Below, piece by piece: positions 7,870-15,492 of a DNA stretch of 47,072 nucleotides. The notes beneath the pieces are model-generated. The model did not search any database. It was not told where the DNA came from and saw only the letters and a list, made by a program, of their open reading frames with translations. Within the stretch, counting starts at the first letter, position 1, and every line of letters starts with the position of its first letter. A program made the position numbers and the translations under genes. Source of the DNA: Akkermansiaceae bacterium UBA956 (GTDB lineage Bacteria; Verrucomicrobiota; Verrucomicrobiia; Verrucomicrobiales; Akkermansiaceae); NCBI GenBank assembly GCA_002293145.1, contig DBCO01000039.1, positions 1-47,072 on the forward strand. Reading direction: 5' to 3'.

Positions 7870-9053
7870 GGCAGCTTCGAAAAAAGTTCTCCCTGTTCAG
7901 GATTGATGGGTTCAAATAAGTGTTGAGGGTTCAATCCTTCTGTCCGCATCATTTCTCCCGCTCCCATTAAGTGTTGCTGGAGTGTTTTTCTCCCCGACTC
8001 CCCCAATGGATGGATCTGAGAAACGCCCTTACACCATGTTGCCACTTGAATATTTTCTGGCTCAATCCATTCGCAATCTAACAATTCGGGGCTGTGTGTT
8101 GTTACGATGAATTGGGTGTTTTTCGAAAAACCACGAATTTGCTCTAATAATGTCATGAGAGCCTCTGGATGAATCGTGGATTCTGGTTCTTCAAGCGCGA
8201 TAACTTGAGGTCTTTGATTTTGAAAAAATGTAGTCAATATGCCTAGGATGCGCAGTGTTCCATCTGACATAGAAAATGCTTCATGGCTGTTTTCTTCCAC
8301 CTTTTCTCCCTCCCCCTCCCAAGTCTGAGTGAATTTGAGGGTTAATTTTTTGCCGTGTTTTAGAGGAGTGACGGAAGATACTCCAGGTACAATTTTTCCA
8401 AGAAGTTGACAAAGCCGTTCCATTGCATCTTCTTTTATGTTCTGAAGAACACTTGCAAGATTGCTGCCATCAGATTTGAGACTCATGCCAGCATCTGGAT
8501 CTTGCTGCTCTTGCATGGCTCGTGGTTCCAGTGAAAAAACAGATATTCCACTGAGCAGCTCTTTGACAGGCTTGAATTCGGATGTTCCTCCCAGTAAAGG
8601 TAACATCAATGAATCATTCGTGACGTCGAGTGCGATGCCGCGAGAAGTAAGTGTCATTTCATCACTAGAGCGTGTGAATGAATGCTGCCCAGAGACGCAT
8701 TGTTCTTTAACTACTTCAAACTTGTAGCCAGGCATGGCTTTGATTTCAAATGCATACCATCCGTTGTCTCCGTTGGGAAGCGTGAAATCTACTCGTAACC
8801 CAAAATTTCCGGGGCGACTTCGGCCACCAGATCGATACCGCATATTCTCTAGGCCACCGTGGAGTTGAAATACTGATTCTAACGGTAGTCTGAGACAATC
8901 TGAAAGGAACTCTAGGGCTTTGAGGAAATTGCTTTTTCCAGAACCATTTTTTCCCACAATGAATAATGGATTAGCAAAAGTTATATCGGACCATAGTAGG
9001 CTTCGGAATCGCCGTAAACGAAGTCGATTGATGGGAAGATAAGTAGATTGCAT
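7866..9053 (-). CDS. AAA/OLD-like ATPase (AAA_21 type)
   Basis: 395 aa from the ATG at 9053; a TTG six codons earlier (9071) is possible. The N terminus (INRLRLRRFRSL) is typical of SMC/RecF-like ATPases that recognise DNA ends or phage products. Walker A is GKNGSGKSN (about 34-42), the ABC-like signature is MSDGTLRILGIL, and Walker B with catalytic glutamate is VIALEEPESTIHP. The histidine switch is FIVTTHSPELLD. It lacks a fused TOPRIM domain; the next gene, overlapping by four bases, supplies one. The two form a self-contained cassette between pstB and a MITE. It could alternatively be a housekeeping RecF-like ATPase, but the pairing and composition argue for a mobile defence module. Confidence 0.85.
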   Translation of the reverse strand: MQSTYLPINRLRLRRFRSLLWSDITFANPLFIVGKNGSGKSNFLKALEFLSDCLRLPLESVFQLHGGLENMRYRSGGRSRPGNFGLRVDFTLPNGDNGWYAFEIKAMPGYKFEVVKEQCVSGQHSFTRSSDEMTLTSRGIALDVTNDSLMLPLLGGTSEFKPVKELLSGISVFSLEPRAMQEQQDPDAGMSLKSDGSNLASVLQNIKEDAMERLCQLLGKIVPGVSSVTPLKHGKKLTLKFTQTWEGEGEKVEENSHEAFSMSDGTLRILGILTTFFQNQRPQVIALEEPESTIHPEALMTLLEQIRGFSKNTQFIVTTHSPELLDCEWIEPENIQVATWCKGVSQIHPLGESGRKTLQQHLMGAGEMMRTEGLNPQHLFEPINPEQGELFSKLP

Positions 9054-9233
9054 ACGAGAGTGAATGGGCAAGTGGAGAGATTCTTAGAGTTATGATAAAT
9101 TTTTAATCAGCACGGCAAACCATAATTGCGTCGAATTTTTGATTCTAAGATCGAATTTCAGATGAATCAATCAGCGGCATTAAATTACCAGTTGATAAAT
9201 CACTAGTCAACTATGTTATCCGCCATATCCCGA
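9054..9233. other. Upstream region of the ATPase-DUF4276 cassette
   Basis: An AT-rich non-coding stretch. It contains two copies of TCGAATTT (9131-9138 and 9151-9158) exactly 20 bp apart, two helical turns, which is a possible regulator site for the divergent cassette. No gene is visible. Confidence 0.35.
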
Positions 9234-9400
9234 CAGGGCGATCAAGCTAGGGAGAAAACCCTTGATGTAGCAAGGGTCACCAAAGAGGAATCCTTAGTCG
9301 AAGACCGCGTTCAAATCTAACCAAAAACCGGCAATCCTTGAATTTACAAGGGTTTCTAAACGTCAAGTTTTCCCTAGCTTGATCGCCGTGCATATCCCGA
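9224..9400. mobile_element. MITE-like element with 10-bp target duplication
   Basis: A 157-bp core (9234-9390) is bounded by terminal inverted repeats. The left end reads CAGGGCGATCAAGCTAGGGA and the right end, reverse complemented, CACGGCGATCAAGCTAGGGA: 19 of 20 identical. The core is flanked on both sides by the same ten bases, CATATCCCGA (9224-9233 and 9391-9400), a clean target-site duplication. Inside each terminus a second small hairpin (CCTTG/CAAGG) is conserved. There is no room for a transposase, so it must move in trans. The ends (CA-GGCGATCAAGCTA) and the 10-bp duplication resemble IS4-family elements such as IS231; that link is from memory. It lies 77 bases before the sulfatase start. 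Confidence 0.8.
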
Positions 9401-9477
9401 GCCGTCGCAATAGGTTTACGGAGCCCAGCTCATATACATCGAAAGAATGTGTGCAGTCACGCGTAGTATCAAACATA

Positions 9478-10821
9478 ATGTCACATAATGTTTTATTTTT
9501 CTTCCTAGTCGCTGCTTTCGCTTCGCTTCAGGCCAAACCTTTGAACGTGGTCGTGCTTTACGCCGATGACTGGCGGCATGATACACTTGGCTGTGCGGGG
9601 CATCCCATTGTCAAAACGCCGCACCTCGATGAGTTGGCTGAAGTCGGCACGCGTTTTACCCATGGCTGTGTCACCACATCGATTTGTGGCGTAAGTCGTG
9701 CGACATTGTTCACGGGGCAATGGATGTCACGCCATGGCAACAAGGGATTTACGGCTTTCAAAACACCTTGGGCGGAAACGTATCCGGGTTTGTTGCGATC
9801 TAATGGATATCATGTGGGGCACATCGGCAAGTGGCATAATGGGCCATTTCCCCAGAAAAATTTTGACTTTGGCCGATCATATTCAGGCACCCATTGGATG
9901 AAAAATGCCGATGGAACACGCATTCATGTGACGCAAAAAAATCACAACGATGCGCTCGAATTTCTTCGCACCAGTCCCAAGGACAAGCCCTTTTGTCTCA
10001 CGCTCGCCTTTTTCGCCACACATGCCGAGGATGGCAATCCGCAACAATATCTGCCTCAAGAAAAAAGCATGAAGCTCTACCGCGATGCGGTAATTGCCGT
10101 GCCGCACAACGCTAACGATGCCGCTTGGCGCAAGCTACCATCGTTTCTCGTGAGCGAAAAAAATGAGAGTCGCAATCGCTATACTTGGCGCTTTGACACT
10201 CCCGAAAAATACCAAACGATGATGAAAAATTACTACCGTCTCGCCACTGAAGTCGATGGAGTTTGCGGTGCTGTGGTGGCCGAACTCAAGGCTCGCGGCT
10301 TTTGGGAAAATACCTTGGTAATTTTCACGACTGACAATGGCTACTTCCACGGCGAGCACGGCCTTGCCGATAAATGGTATCCGCACGAGGAAAGCATTCG
10401 CGTTCCCTTGATTGTGCGCGATCCACGGATTGGCACTGCGCGACAAGTGCGTACCAACGATGCCCTAGCGCTGAATGTTGACCTCGCTCCGACCATCCTC
10501 GATGCCGCTGGAATTGATGTGCCGAGAGGCATGCAAGGCAAAAGTCTCAGCCCCTTGTTGACCGACGCCAAGGCTCCATGGCGCAGTGAATTTTTCTACG
10601 AACATGCCATCATCCAACGCAAGGAATTCATCCCAGCATCCCAGGCTCTGGTTCGTCACGACGAAAAATACATGTTCTGGCCTGACTTTAAGGTGGAGCA
10701 GTTTTTTGATCTCACCAAAGACCCTCTCGAAGAAACGGATCAGATCGCCGATCCTCAATACGCTACAAAAATCACGGCTATGCGCAAACGCTTTGCCGAA
10801 TTGAAAAAAGATGCACTTTGA
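9478..10821 (+). CDS. Secreted sulfatase (formylglycine type)
   Basis: Hydrolyses sulfate esters, probably of polysaccharides, in the periplasm or outside the cell. The ATG at 9478 gives 447 aa starting with a signal peptide (MSHNVLFFFLVAAFASLQA). The metal-binding YADD is near residue 29. The modification motif is SICGVSRATLFTGQ with C70 as the residue converted to formylglycine. TDNGYFHGEHGLADKW provides the second metal/sulfate site. The third motif position is V in C-G-V-S-R where P or A is usual. No sulfatase-maturing enzyme is in the window. An earlier in-frame start at 9379 would lie inside the MITE and is rejected. It converges on the aldehyde dehydrogenase with a 2-base gap. Confidence 0.88.
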   Translation: MSHNVLFFFLVAAFASLQAKPLNVVVLYADDWRHDTLGCAGHPIVKTPHLDELAEVGTRFTHGCVTTSICGVSRATLFTGQWMSRHGNKGFTAFKTPWAETYPGLLRSNGYHVGHIGKWHNGPFPQKNFDFGRSYSGTHWMKNADGTRIHVTQKNHNDALEFLRTSPKDKPFCLTLAFFATHAEDGNPQQYLPQEKSMKLYRDAVIAVPHNANDAAWRKLPSFLVSEKNESRNRYTWRFDTPEKYQTMMKNYYRLATEVDGVCGAVVAELKARGFWENTLVIFTTDNGYFHGEHGLADKWYPHEESIRVPLIVRDPRIGTARQVRTNDALALNVDLAPTILDAAGIDVPRGMQGKSLSPLLTDAKAPWRSEFFYEHAIIQRKEFIPASQALVRHDEKYMFWPDFKVEQFFDLTKDPLEETDQIADPQYATKITAMRKRFAELKKDAL

Positions 10822-10823
10822 GT

Positions 10824-12305
10824 TCAGATCAGTTGCGCATATTCTAACAAGCCTTGTTTTCCGCCTTCGCGTCCGAAGCCTGATTCCTTGAAGCCTCCGA
10901 AGGGTGAGGTGGGATCAAACTTGTTATAGGTGTTAGCCCATACCACGCCCGCTTTGAGTTCGGTGGACATTTTCAGGATCAGTGACCCTTTATCGGTCCA
11001 TACGCCAGCACTGAGGCCGAAGGCTGTGTTGTTGGCTTTTTCAATGGCCTCTTCTGGTGTGCGGAAGGTGAGGATCGAAAGCACGGGTCCGAAAATTTCT
11101 TCGCGCGCGATGTGTTGGCTCAAGGTGACTCCTGAGAAAATACTAGGAGGATAGTAGAAGCCTTTGCTTGGTATGCTGCACGCGGGTTGGTAGAGCTCCG
11201 CGCCTTCGTTCACACCTGCATCCACTAGCTCACGGATTTTTTCTAACTGCTTTTGTGAGTTGATCGCACCGATGTCGGTGTTTTTGTCCAACGGATCGCC
11301 GACACGCAAGCTACGAAGACGGATTTTGATTTTTGCTAGTACACGATCGGCGATCGACTCCTGCACCAGCAGTCGTGATCCCGCGCAGCACACATGGCCT
11401 TGGTTGAAGAAAATGCCATTGATGATTCCCTCGACGGCTTGATCAATCGCGGCATCCTCGAAGACAATGTTAGCGGCCTTTCCTCCGAGCTCAAGCGTGA
11501 GTTTTTTATCCGTGCCTGCAAGAGCATGCTGAATGCTCTTGCCCACTGCCGTCGATCCAGTGAAGGCGATTTTTTTTGCCGTAGGATGATTGACGACAGC
11601 TGCTCCGGTTTCCCCAGCGCCCGTGACGAAATTCACCACTCCAGGCGGCAGGCCTGCTTCTAACAAAAGCGTGGCAAACTTCATGCAGGTGATCGATGTC
11701 GTCTCCGCGGGTTTGAGTACTAATGTATTGCCGCAGGCCAGTGCTGGAGCGAGTTTCCAAGCCAGCATCAGCAAAGGAAAATTCCACGGAATGATCTGCC
11801 CGACGACTCCCAGCGGCGCGAGGGTTTTCCCAGGAGTGACTGAGTTGAGTTTATCGGCCCAGCCGGCGTGATAGAAAAAATGAGCGGCAGCCATCGGCAC
11901 GTCAAAGTCGCGAGACTCTTTGATCGGCTTGCCTCCATCGAGTGTCTCGGCTACCGCAAATTCTCGCGCCCGATCTTGCAGTAAGCGGGCGATACGATAG
12001 AGATACTTGCCGCGTTCCGCTCCGGGAAGCTTGCTCCACGCCGGAAATGCTTTGGCGGCAGCGGCATAGGCTGCATCCACATCAGCGGCTCCTGCGAGAG
12101 CAATTTCGGCGAGAGTTTCCTCGTTGCGCGGGCTGATGCTCGGGAAGTACTTCTTGGTTTTCGGTGCGGTGAATTTCCCGTCGATGAAAAGCTGATAGCG
12201 TGATTGCAGCTGTGGCGAAGCGGTCTCGGGCGCAGGATCATACTCCCATAAATTGCCGAATAACAATTCACGGGCAGGCTGGCGTTTGCTGGTCTTCGCA
12301 GGCAT
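10824..12305 (-). CDS. NAD(P)-dependent aldehyde dehydrogenase family protein
   Basis: Oxidises an aldehyde to the acid. The 493-aa protein shows the nucleotide-binding PWNFPL, the FTGSTAVG turn and the general base E272 in LELGGK. The catalytic cysteine is C306 in NQGHVCCAGSR, and the C terminus reads PFGGFKESGFGREGG. The start is the ATG at 12305; a TTG two codons earlier is also open. The class 1/2 or betaine-aldehyde-like subgroup fits, but the substrate cannot be told. It stands alone, and its promoter side contains the 21-bp repeat array beginning about 118 bases upstream of the start codon. Confidence 0.9.
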   Translation of the reverse strand: MPAKTSKRQPARELLFGNLWEYDPAPETASPQLQSRYQLFIDGKFTAPKTKKYFPSISPRNEETLAEIALAGAADVDAAYAAAAKAFPAWSKLPGAERGKYLYRIARLLQDRAREFAVAETLDGGKPIKESRDFDVPMAAAHFFYHAGWADKLNSVTPGKTLAPLGVVGQIIPWNFPLLMLAWKLAPALACGNTLVLKPAETTSITCMKFATLLLEAGLPPGVVNFVTGAGETGAAVVNHPTAKKIAFTGSTAVGKSIQHALAGTDKKLTLELGGKAANIVFEDAAIDQAVEGIINGIFFNQGHVCCAGSRLLVQESIADRVLAKIKIRLRSLRVGDPLDKNTDIGAINSQKQLEKIRELVDAGVNEGAELYQPACSIPSKGFYYPPSIFSGVTLSQHIAREEIFGPVLSILTFRTPEEAIEKANNTAFGLSAGVWTDKGSLILKMSTELKAGVVWANTYNKFDPTSPFGGFKESGFGREGGKQGLLEYAQLI

Positions 12306-12423
12306 GCACAATCCTTAGCGGGTTCAGGTGCGGGTGACAAGCAATTCGTGTTGGCTTGCAGGCCTGTGCTATTCGCGATGTTGCATAAATCCGCTGCAAA
12401 GCTATGGTATAAACCTCAGCCTT

Positions 12424-12717
12424 CCGTAATGAGAATATAGCCTGACGTAACGAGCATTTAGCCTACCGTAACGAGCATATAGCATCTCGTGACGTAAATA
12501 TAGCATCTCGTGACGTAAATATAGCCTGTCGTGATGTGAATATAGCCTGTCGTGATGTGAATATAGCCTGTCGTGACGTGAATATAACCTGTCGTGACGT
12601 GAATATAGCCTGACGTGACGAGAATATAGCCTACCGTGACGAGAATATAGCCTGCCGTGACGAGAATATAGCCTATCGTGACGAGAATATAGCCTGCCGT
12701 GACGAGCATTGCAGCAT
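12424..12717. repeat. Fourteen tandem copies of a 21-bp unit
   Basis: Units have the consensus (T/C)CGTGACG(A/T)GAATATAGCCT(G/A) and follow each other without spacers from 12424 to 12717. The central units are nearly identical, and the first three and last one are more diverged, as in a minisatellite growing from the middle. Because 21 is a multiple of three, one minus-strand frame stays open over about 83 codons (heptapeptide repeat around GYILVT). That frame has no Shine-Dalgarno, signal peptide or non-repetitive part, so it is considered non-coding. The array lies in the divergent intergenic region between the aldehyde dehydrogenase and the gene starting at 12854. Each unit carries an AATATA core. 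Confidence 0.92.
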
Positions 12718-12853
12718 TAAGCAGTGTGTAACGGGTTTTTATGCGCGTAGGGTAGTCAATTCAGCAACGAGTGAGTCAAGAGGACTGCCCCAGAGATGAC
12801 CCCAGAGATGGTGTGTTTTTTGAGGTGCAAGTTTTGGCTGCTAGTGGGATGAT
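12718..12853. other. Intergenic remainder after the 21-bp array
   Basis: No gene is visible. A short direct repeat (two copies of CCCCAGAGATG near 12787-12810) is present, and GGGA lies shortly before the GTG at 12854. Confidence 0.3.
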
Positions 12854-13762
12854 GTGGCCGTGACGCGAGTAATGGATTCGGATGTGATCATGGAACGTGA
12901 ACAATGGCTGGAGCGGCTTGTGGAGCATCGTGCTCGCGCGCAGCGCTGGACATTGCCGACTTTGGAGCGGCGGGCGCGGCAGGTGGTGCATCCGGTTGAA
13001 GATTTTTTGTTCAATTATTATCCCTTGAAGTTGGGAAAGTTAGAGCAATGGCATCCGGGCATTGGTGTGGTATTACGGGGGGCGCGTGAGGATTTTCCGC
13101 AGTGGTTGACGAAGCATTATTGTTATGAAGATGGAAGGCTTTGGGTTGATCCGCAGCAGTTGGAGGAAAAGGAGTTGTTTCGGCTGCGTTGGACTTTGAA
13201 TTTGTTAGAGAATACGCGGTCGCAGGCGGGGAATTTTGGTTGTTTTGGTATGCATGAGTGGGCGATGATTTATCGGACGGATGAAGCGCGGCATGCAAAG
13301 GTTACGGGTTTGCGCATGTCGCAAGAGGAGATCGCGGAGTTTGTGGAATCGCGGCCGATTCGTTGTTCACATTACGATGCGTTTCGATTTTTTACGCCAC
13401 CTGCTCGTCCTATGAATCAGCTTCAGCCGAGCTTGGAGGGGCGGCAGGTGCAGGAGCAACCGGGCTGCATTCATGCGAATATGGACTTGTATAAGTGGTG
13501 TTTCAAATCATTGCCATGGATTGATGGTGAGTTGTTGTTGGATTGTTTTTCGTTAGCGATGGAGTTGCGGAGTTTGGATATGCGGGCGAGTCCGTATGAT
13601 TTGGCGCAATACGGCTATGAGCCGGTGCGGATTGAAACCGTCGAGGGAAGGCGTGGGTATGAGGCGGAGCAGCGTGAATTGGCCTTGCGCGCTGAGCCAT
13701 TGCGCGGGCGCTTGATCGATTTTTTGCGTAAGGTTCTTGTCAGTCGCGAGGCAATCGGGTAA
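12854..13762 (+). CDS. Conserved protein of the family often labelled 3-methyladenine DNA glycosylase (actinobacterial type)
   Basis: 302 aa from a GTG; ATGs at 12872 and 12890 are alternatives. I recognise the conserved blocks HPVEDFLFNYYPL, QWHPGIGVVL, GNFGCFGMHEWAM, CSHYDAFRFFTPPARP, EQPGCIHANMDLYKW and LDMRASPYDL. These define a family commonly annotated as 3-methyladenine DNA glycosylase in actinobacteria. It does not show the helix-hairpin-helix or Mpg signatures of proven glycosylases, so that label should be treated as unproven. The many conserved His, Cys, Asp and Trp residues suggest a metal- or substrate-binding enzyme. The FAH-family gene follows after 9 bases, implying co-transcription. 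Confidence 0.75.
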   Translation: MAVTRVMDSDVIMEREQWLERLVEHRARAQRWTLPTLERRARQVVHPVEDFLFNYYPLKLGKLEQWHPGIGVVLRGAREDFPQWLTKHYCYEDGRLWVDPQQLEEKELFRLRWTLNLLENTRSQAGNFGCFGMHEWAMIYRTDEARHAKVTGLRMSQEEIAEFVESRPIRCSHYDAFRFFTPPARPMNQLQPSLEGRQVQEQPGCIHANMDLYKWCFKSLPWIDGELLLDCFSLAMELRSLDMRASPYDLAQYGYEPVRIETVEGRRGYEAEQRELALRAEPLRGRLIDFLRKVLVSREAIG

Positions 13763-13771
13763 AATCGGCTG

Positions 13772-14623
13772 ATGAAGTTGATCCGACATGGCGAAATTGG
13801 ACGAGAAGAACCAGCCGTGATTTTGGCCAATGGCAAGCGCGTCGATGCGAGTGGTGAGTTTGCAGATTACGATGAGGGATTTTTCGCGGCAGGTGGCATG
13901 GAGGCGCTGTCTCAGTGGGTGGAAGATGGTTGCTTGGGCGGTCGGGAGATTTCTCCCCTGGTGAGGATCGGCGCGCCGATTGATCGGCCCTCGAAGATTG
14001 TCTGTGTCGGCAAAAACTACCTCGATCATGCCAAGGAATTTGGCGAGGGGATTCCTACCGAACCGGTCTTGTTTATGAAAGCTTCGTCCTGCTGGTCAGG
14101 ACCATTTGACGAGGTGATGCGTCCGCCGGGAGCGGAAAAAATGGACTATGAAGTCGAGCTCGCGGTGGTGATCGGTCAGACGATGCGACACGTCTCGGAG
14201 GACGATGCCATGAGCTATGTGGCAGGCTATTCGGTGTTTTGCGATTACTCGGAGCGCGCCTATCAAAAGGAAATGGAGGGGCAGTGGATGAAGGGCAAAA
14301 GTTACGATCGCTTTGGTCCGATGGGGCCATGGATGGTGCCTGCCTCACAAGTGCCTGACCCGCAAGCATTGCGTTTGTGGACGAAGGTCAATGGTGAGCT
14401 GCGTCAAAATGGCTACACGGGAGATATGATGTTTCCTGTGAAAATGGTGCTGAGTTACATCAGCCGATTCATGACCTTACTACCAGGGGATATCGTAGCG
14501 ACAGGAACCCCGTCTGGGGTTGCGATGGGGATGAATTCACCGAAGTACTTACAACCCGGCGATTACGTTGAGTTGGGCATCGAAGGGCTCGGTGAGATGG
14601 GCCAGCGCATTGTTGCTGGCTAA
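13772..14623 (+). CDS. Fumarylacetoacetate hydrolase (FAH) superfamily protein
   Basis: 283 aa. The C-terminal two thirds form an FAH catalytic domain: KIVCVGKNYLDHAKE, the metal-binding acidic pair in YEVELAVVIG, a further acidic ligand in CDYSERAYQ, and the family end motif PGDIVATGTPSGV. The N-terminal 70 residues are the small cap region. Members act as acylpyruvases, 2-keto-4-pentenoate hydratases or ureidoglycolate-type lyases, and the exact substrate is not evident. It is transcribed with the preceding glycosylase-labelled gene (9-base gap) and converges on the alpha/beta-hydrolase gene. Confidence 0.87.
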   Translation: MKLIRHGEIGREEPAVILANGKRVDASGEFADYDEGFFAAGGMEALSQWVEDGCLGGREISPLVRIGAPIDRPSKIVCVGKNYLDHAKEFGEGIPTEPVLFMKASSCWSGPFDEVMRPPGAEKMDYEVELAVVIGQTMRHVSEDDAMSYVAGYSVFCDYSERAYQKEMEGQWMKGKSYDRFGPMGPWMVPASQVPDPQALRLWTKVNGELRQNGYTGDMMFPVKMVLSYISRFMTLLPGDIVATGTPSGVAMGMNSPKYLQPGDYVELGIEGLGEMGQRIVAG

Positions 14624-14639
14624 TCATTTCTCTGCAGCA

Positions 14640-15479
14640 TCAATAGTCGTGACGCTCATAGTCAGGCATAAGTTTGTTTTCTGATAGAAATTTCTCGATT
14701 GCCTGCAATGTTAGGTCGTGGTGGCGGTGGCTAAAGTTGAAGTTGAAGAAGCGATGCTCGGCACCCTCGTAGTCGATGACCTCAATGCGATTACCTTTCC
14801 ATTTCATCCAACGGCGGAATGAGATCACGGGTGCTAGGGGCGTAATCGGATCGTTTTTGCCATGGAGAAAAAGCATCGGCGGTAGCTTGCGGCGGATCAT
14901 TTTCGATGGACTGAGAGATTTCGCTGCAGCGGTGGAGGGAAAGCGATGGGCGTAATCGGTGCCGGGTGTGGTATCGACCAAGGCACTGAGAAGAACAAGC
15001 GCGTGAGGCCGGGCATCGACATCATCTACCTTCATGACATCTTGAGCCATTGCAGCTTGGAGTGCCAAAAATGCACCGCCTGCTGCACCAACGAGGACAA
15101 TTTTTTGGGGATCGATGCCGAGGGTGTGGTGATTTTTTTTCGCTGAGATGATGAGTGACTGGGTATCTTCAATCGCTTCGAGCGGACCCGTCTGGTGGCG
15201 GGAATGGATTCGATACTCTGCCGCGATGCAGACGCAATTACGCGCAGCGAAGTGGATGCATTGCGTGGCAAATTGAGTCGCCGCTGGCATGTCCCAGAAG
15301 CCACCGTGAAGAAAAATCATCAGGGTGTTTTCTTGACCTTGATGGTGATGCTCTGGGAAAAATACGTGTGCGTGAAGTGGGCCTTGTTCCGTTTCTTTGT
15401 AGAGGAAGGTGGAAGAGTCTTTGAGAAGTTCACGGTCGCGGGTTTGGCCAATGGATGGAGTATTGATCGGAATGCTCAT
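14640..15479 (-). CDS. Alpha/beta-hydrolase fold protein lacking the nucleophile serine
   Basis: 279 aa from the ATG at 15479, 13 bases after the stop of the efflux lipoprotein gene. The architecture is of the hormone-sensitive-lipase/acetyl-hydrolase class. It has the oxyanion HGGFW loop (about 60), the nucleophile-elbow region VGAAGGAFLAL (about 130-140), an acid in HGKNDPITP and a histidine in EGAEHRFF. At the elbow the usual GDSAGG serine is alanine in either register (A132/A133). The acid and histidine are kept. No signal peptide is visible. It may be a non-catalytic binding protein or use another residue. Read directly from codons GGT GCA GCA GGC. Confidence 0.8.
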   Translation of the reverse strand: MSIPINTPSIGQTRDRELLKDSSTFLYKETEQGPLHAHVFFPEHHHQGQENTLMIFLHGGFWDMPAATQFATQCIHFAARNCVCIAAEYRIHSRHQTGPLEAIEDTQSLIISAKKNHHTLGIDPQKIVLVGAAGGAFLALQAAMAQDVMKVDDVDARPHALVLLSALVDTTPGTDYAHRFPSTAAAKSLSPSKMIRRKLPPMLFLHGKNDPITPLAPVISFRRWMKWKGNRIEVIDYEGAEHRFFNFNFSHRHHDLTLQAIEKFLSENKLMPDYERHDY

Positions 15480-15492
15480 GTAATAAAAAGGA

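Noticed and set aside
12458..12709. 83-codon open frame of heptapeptide repeats on the minus strand across the 21-bp array
   Set aside because: The frame is open only because the repeat length is a multiple of three. There is no ribosome-binding site, signal sequence or unique segment, and unit differences do not avoid amino-acid changes.
12424..12717. CRISPR array
   Set aside because: Units abut directly with no unique spacers, and no cas genes are near.
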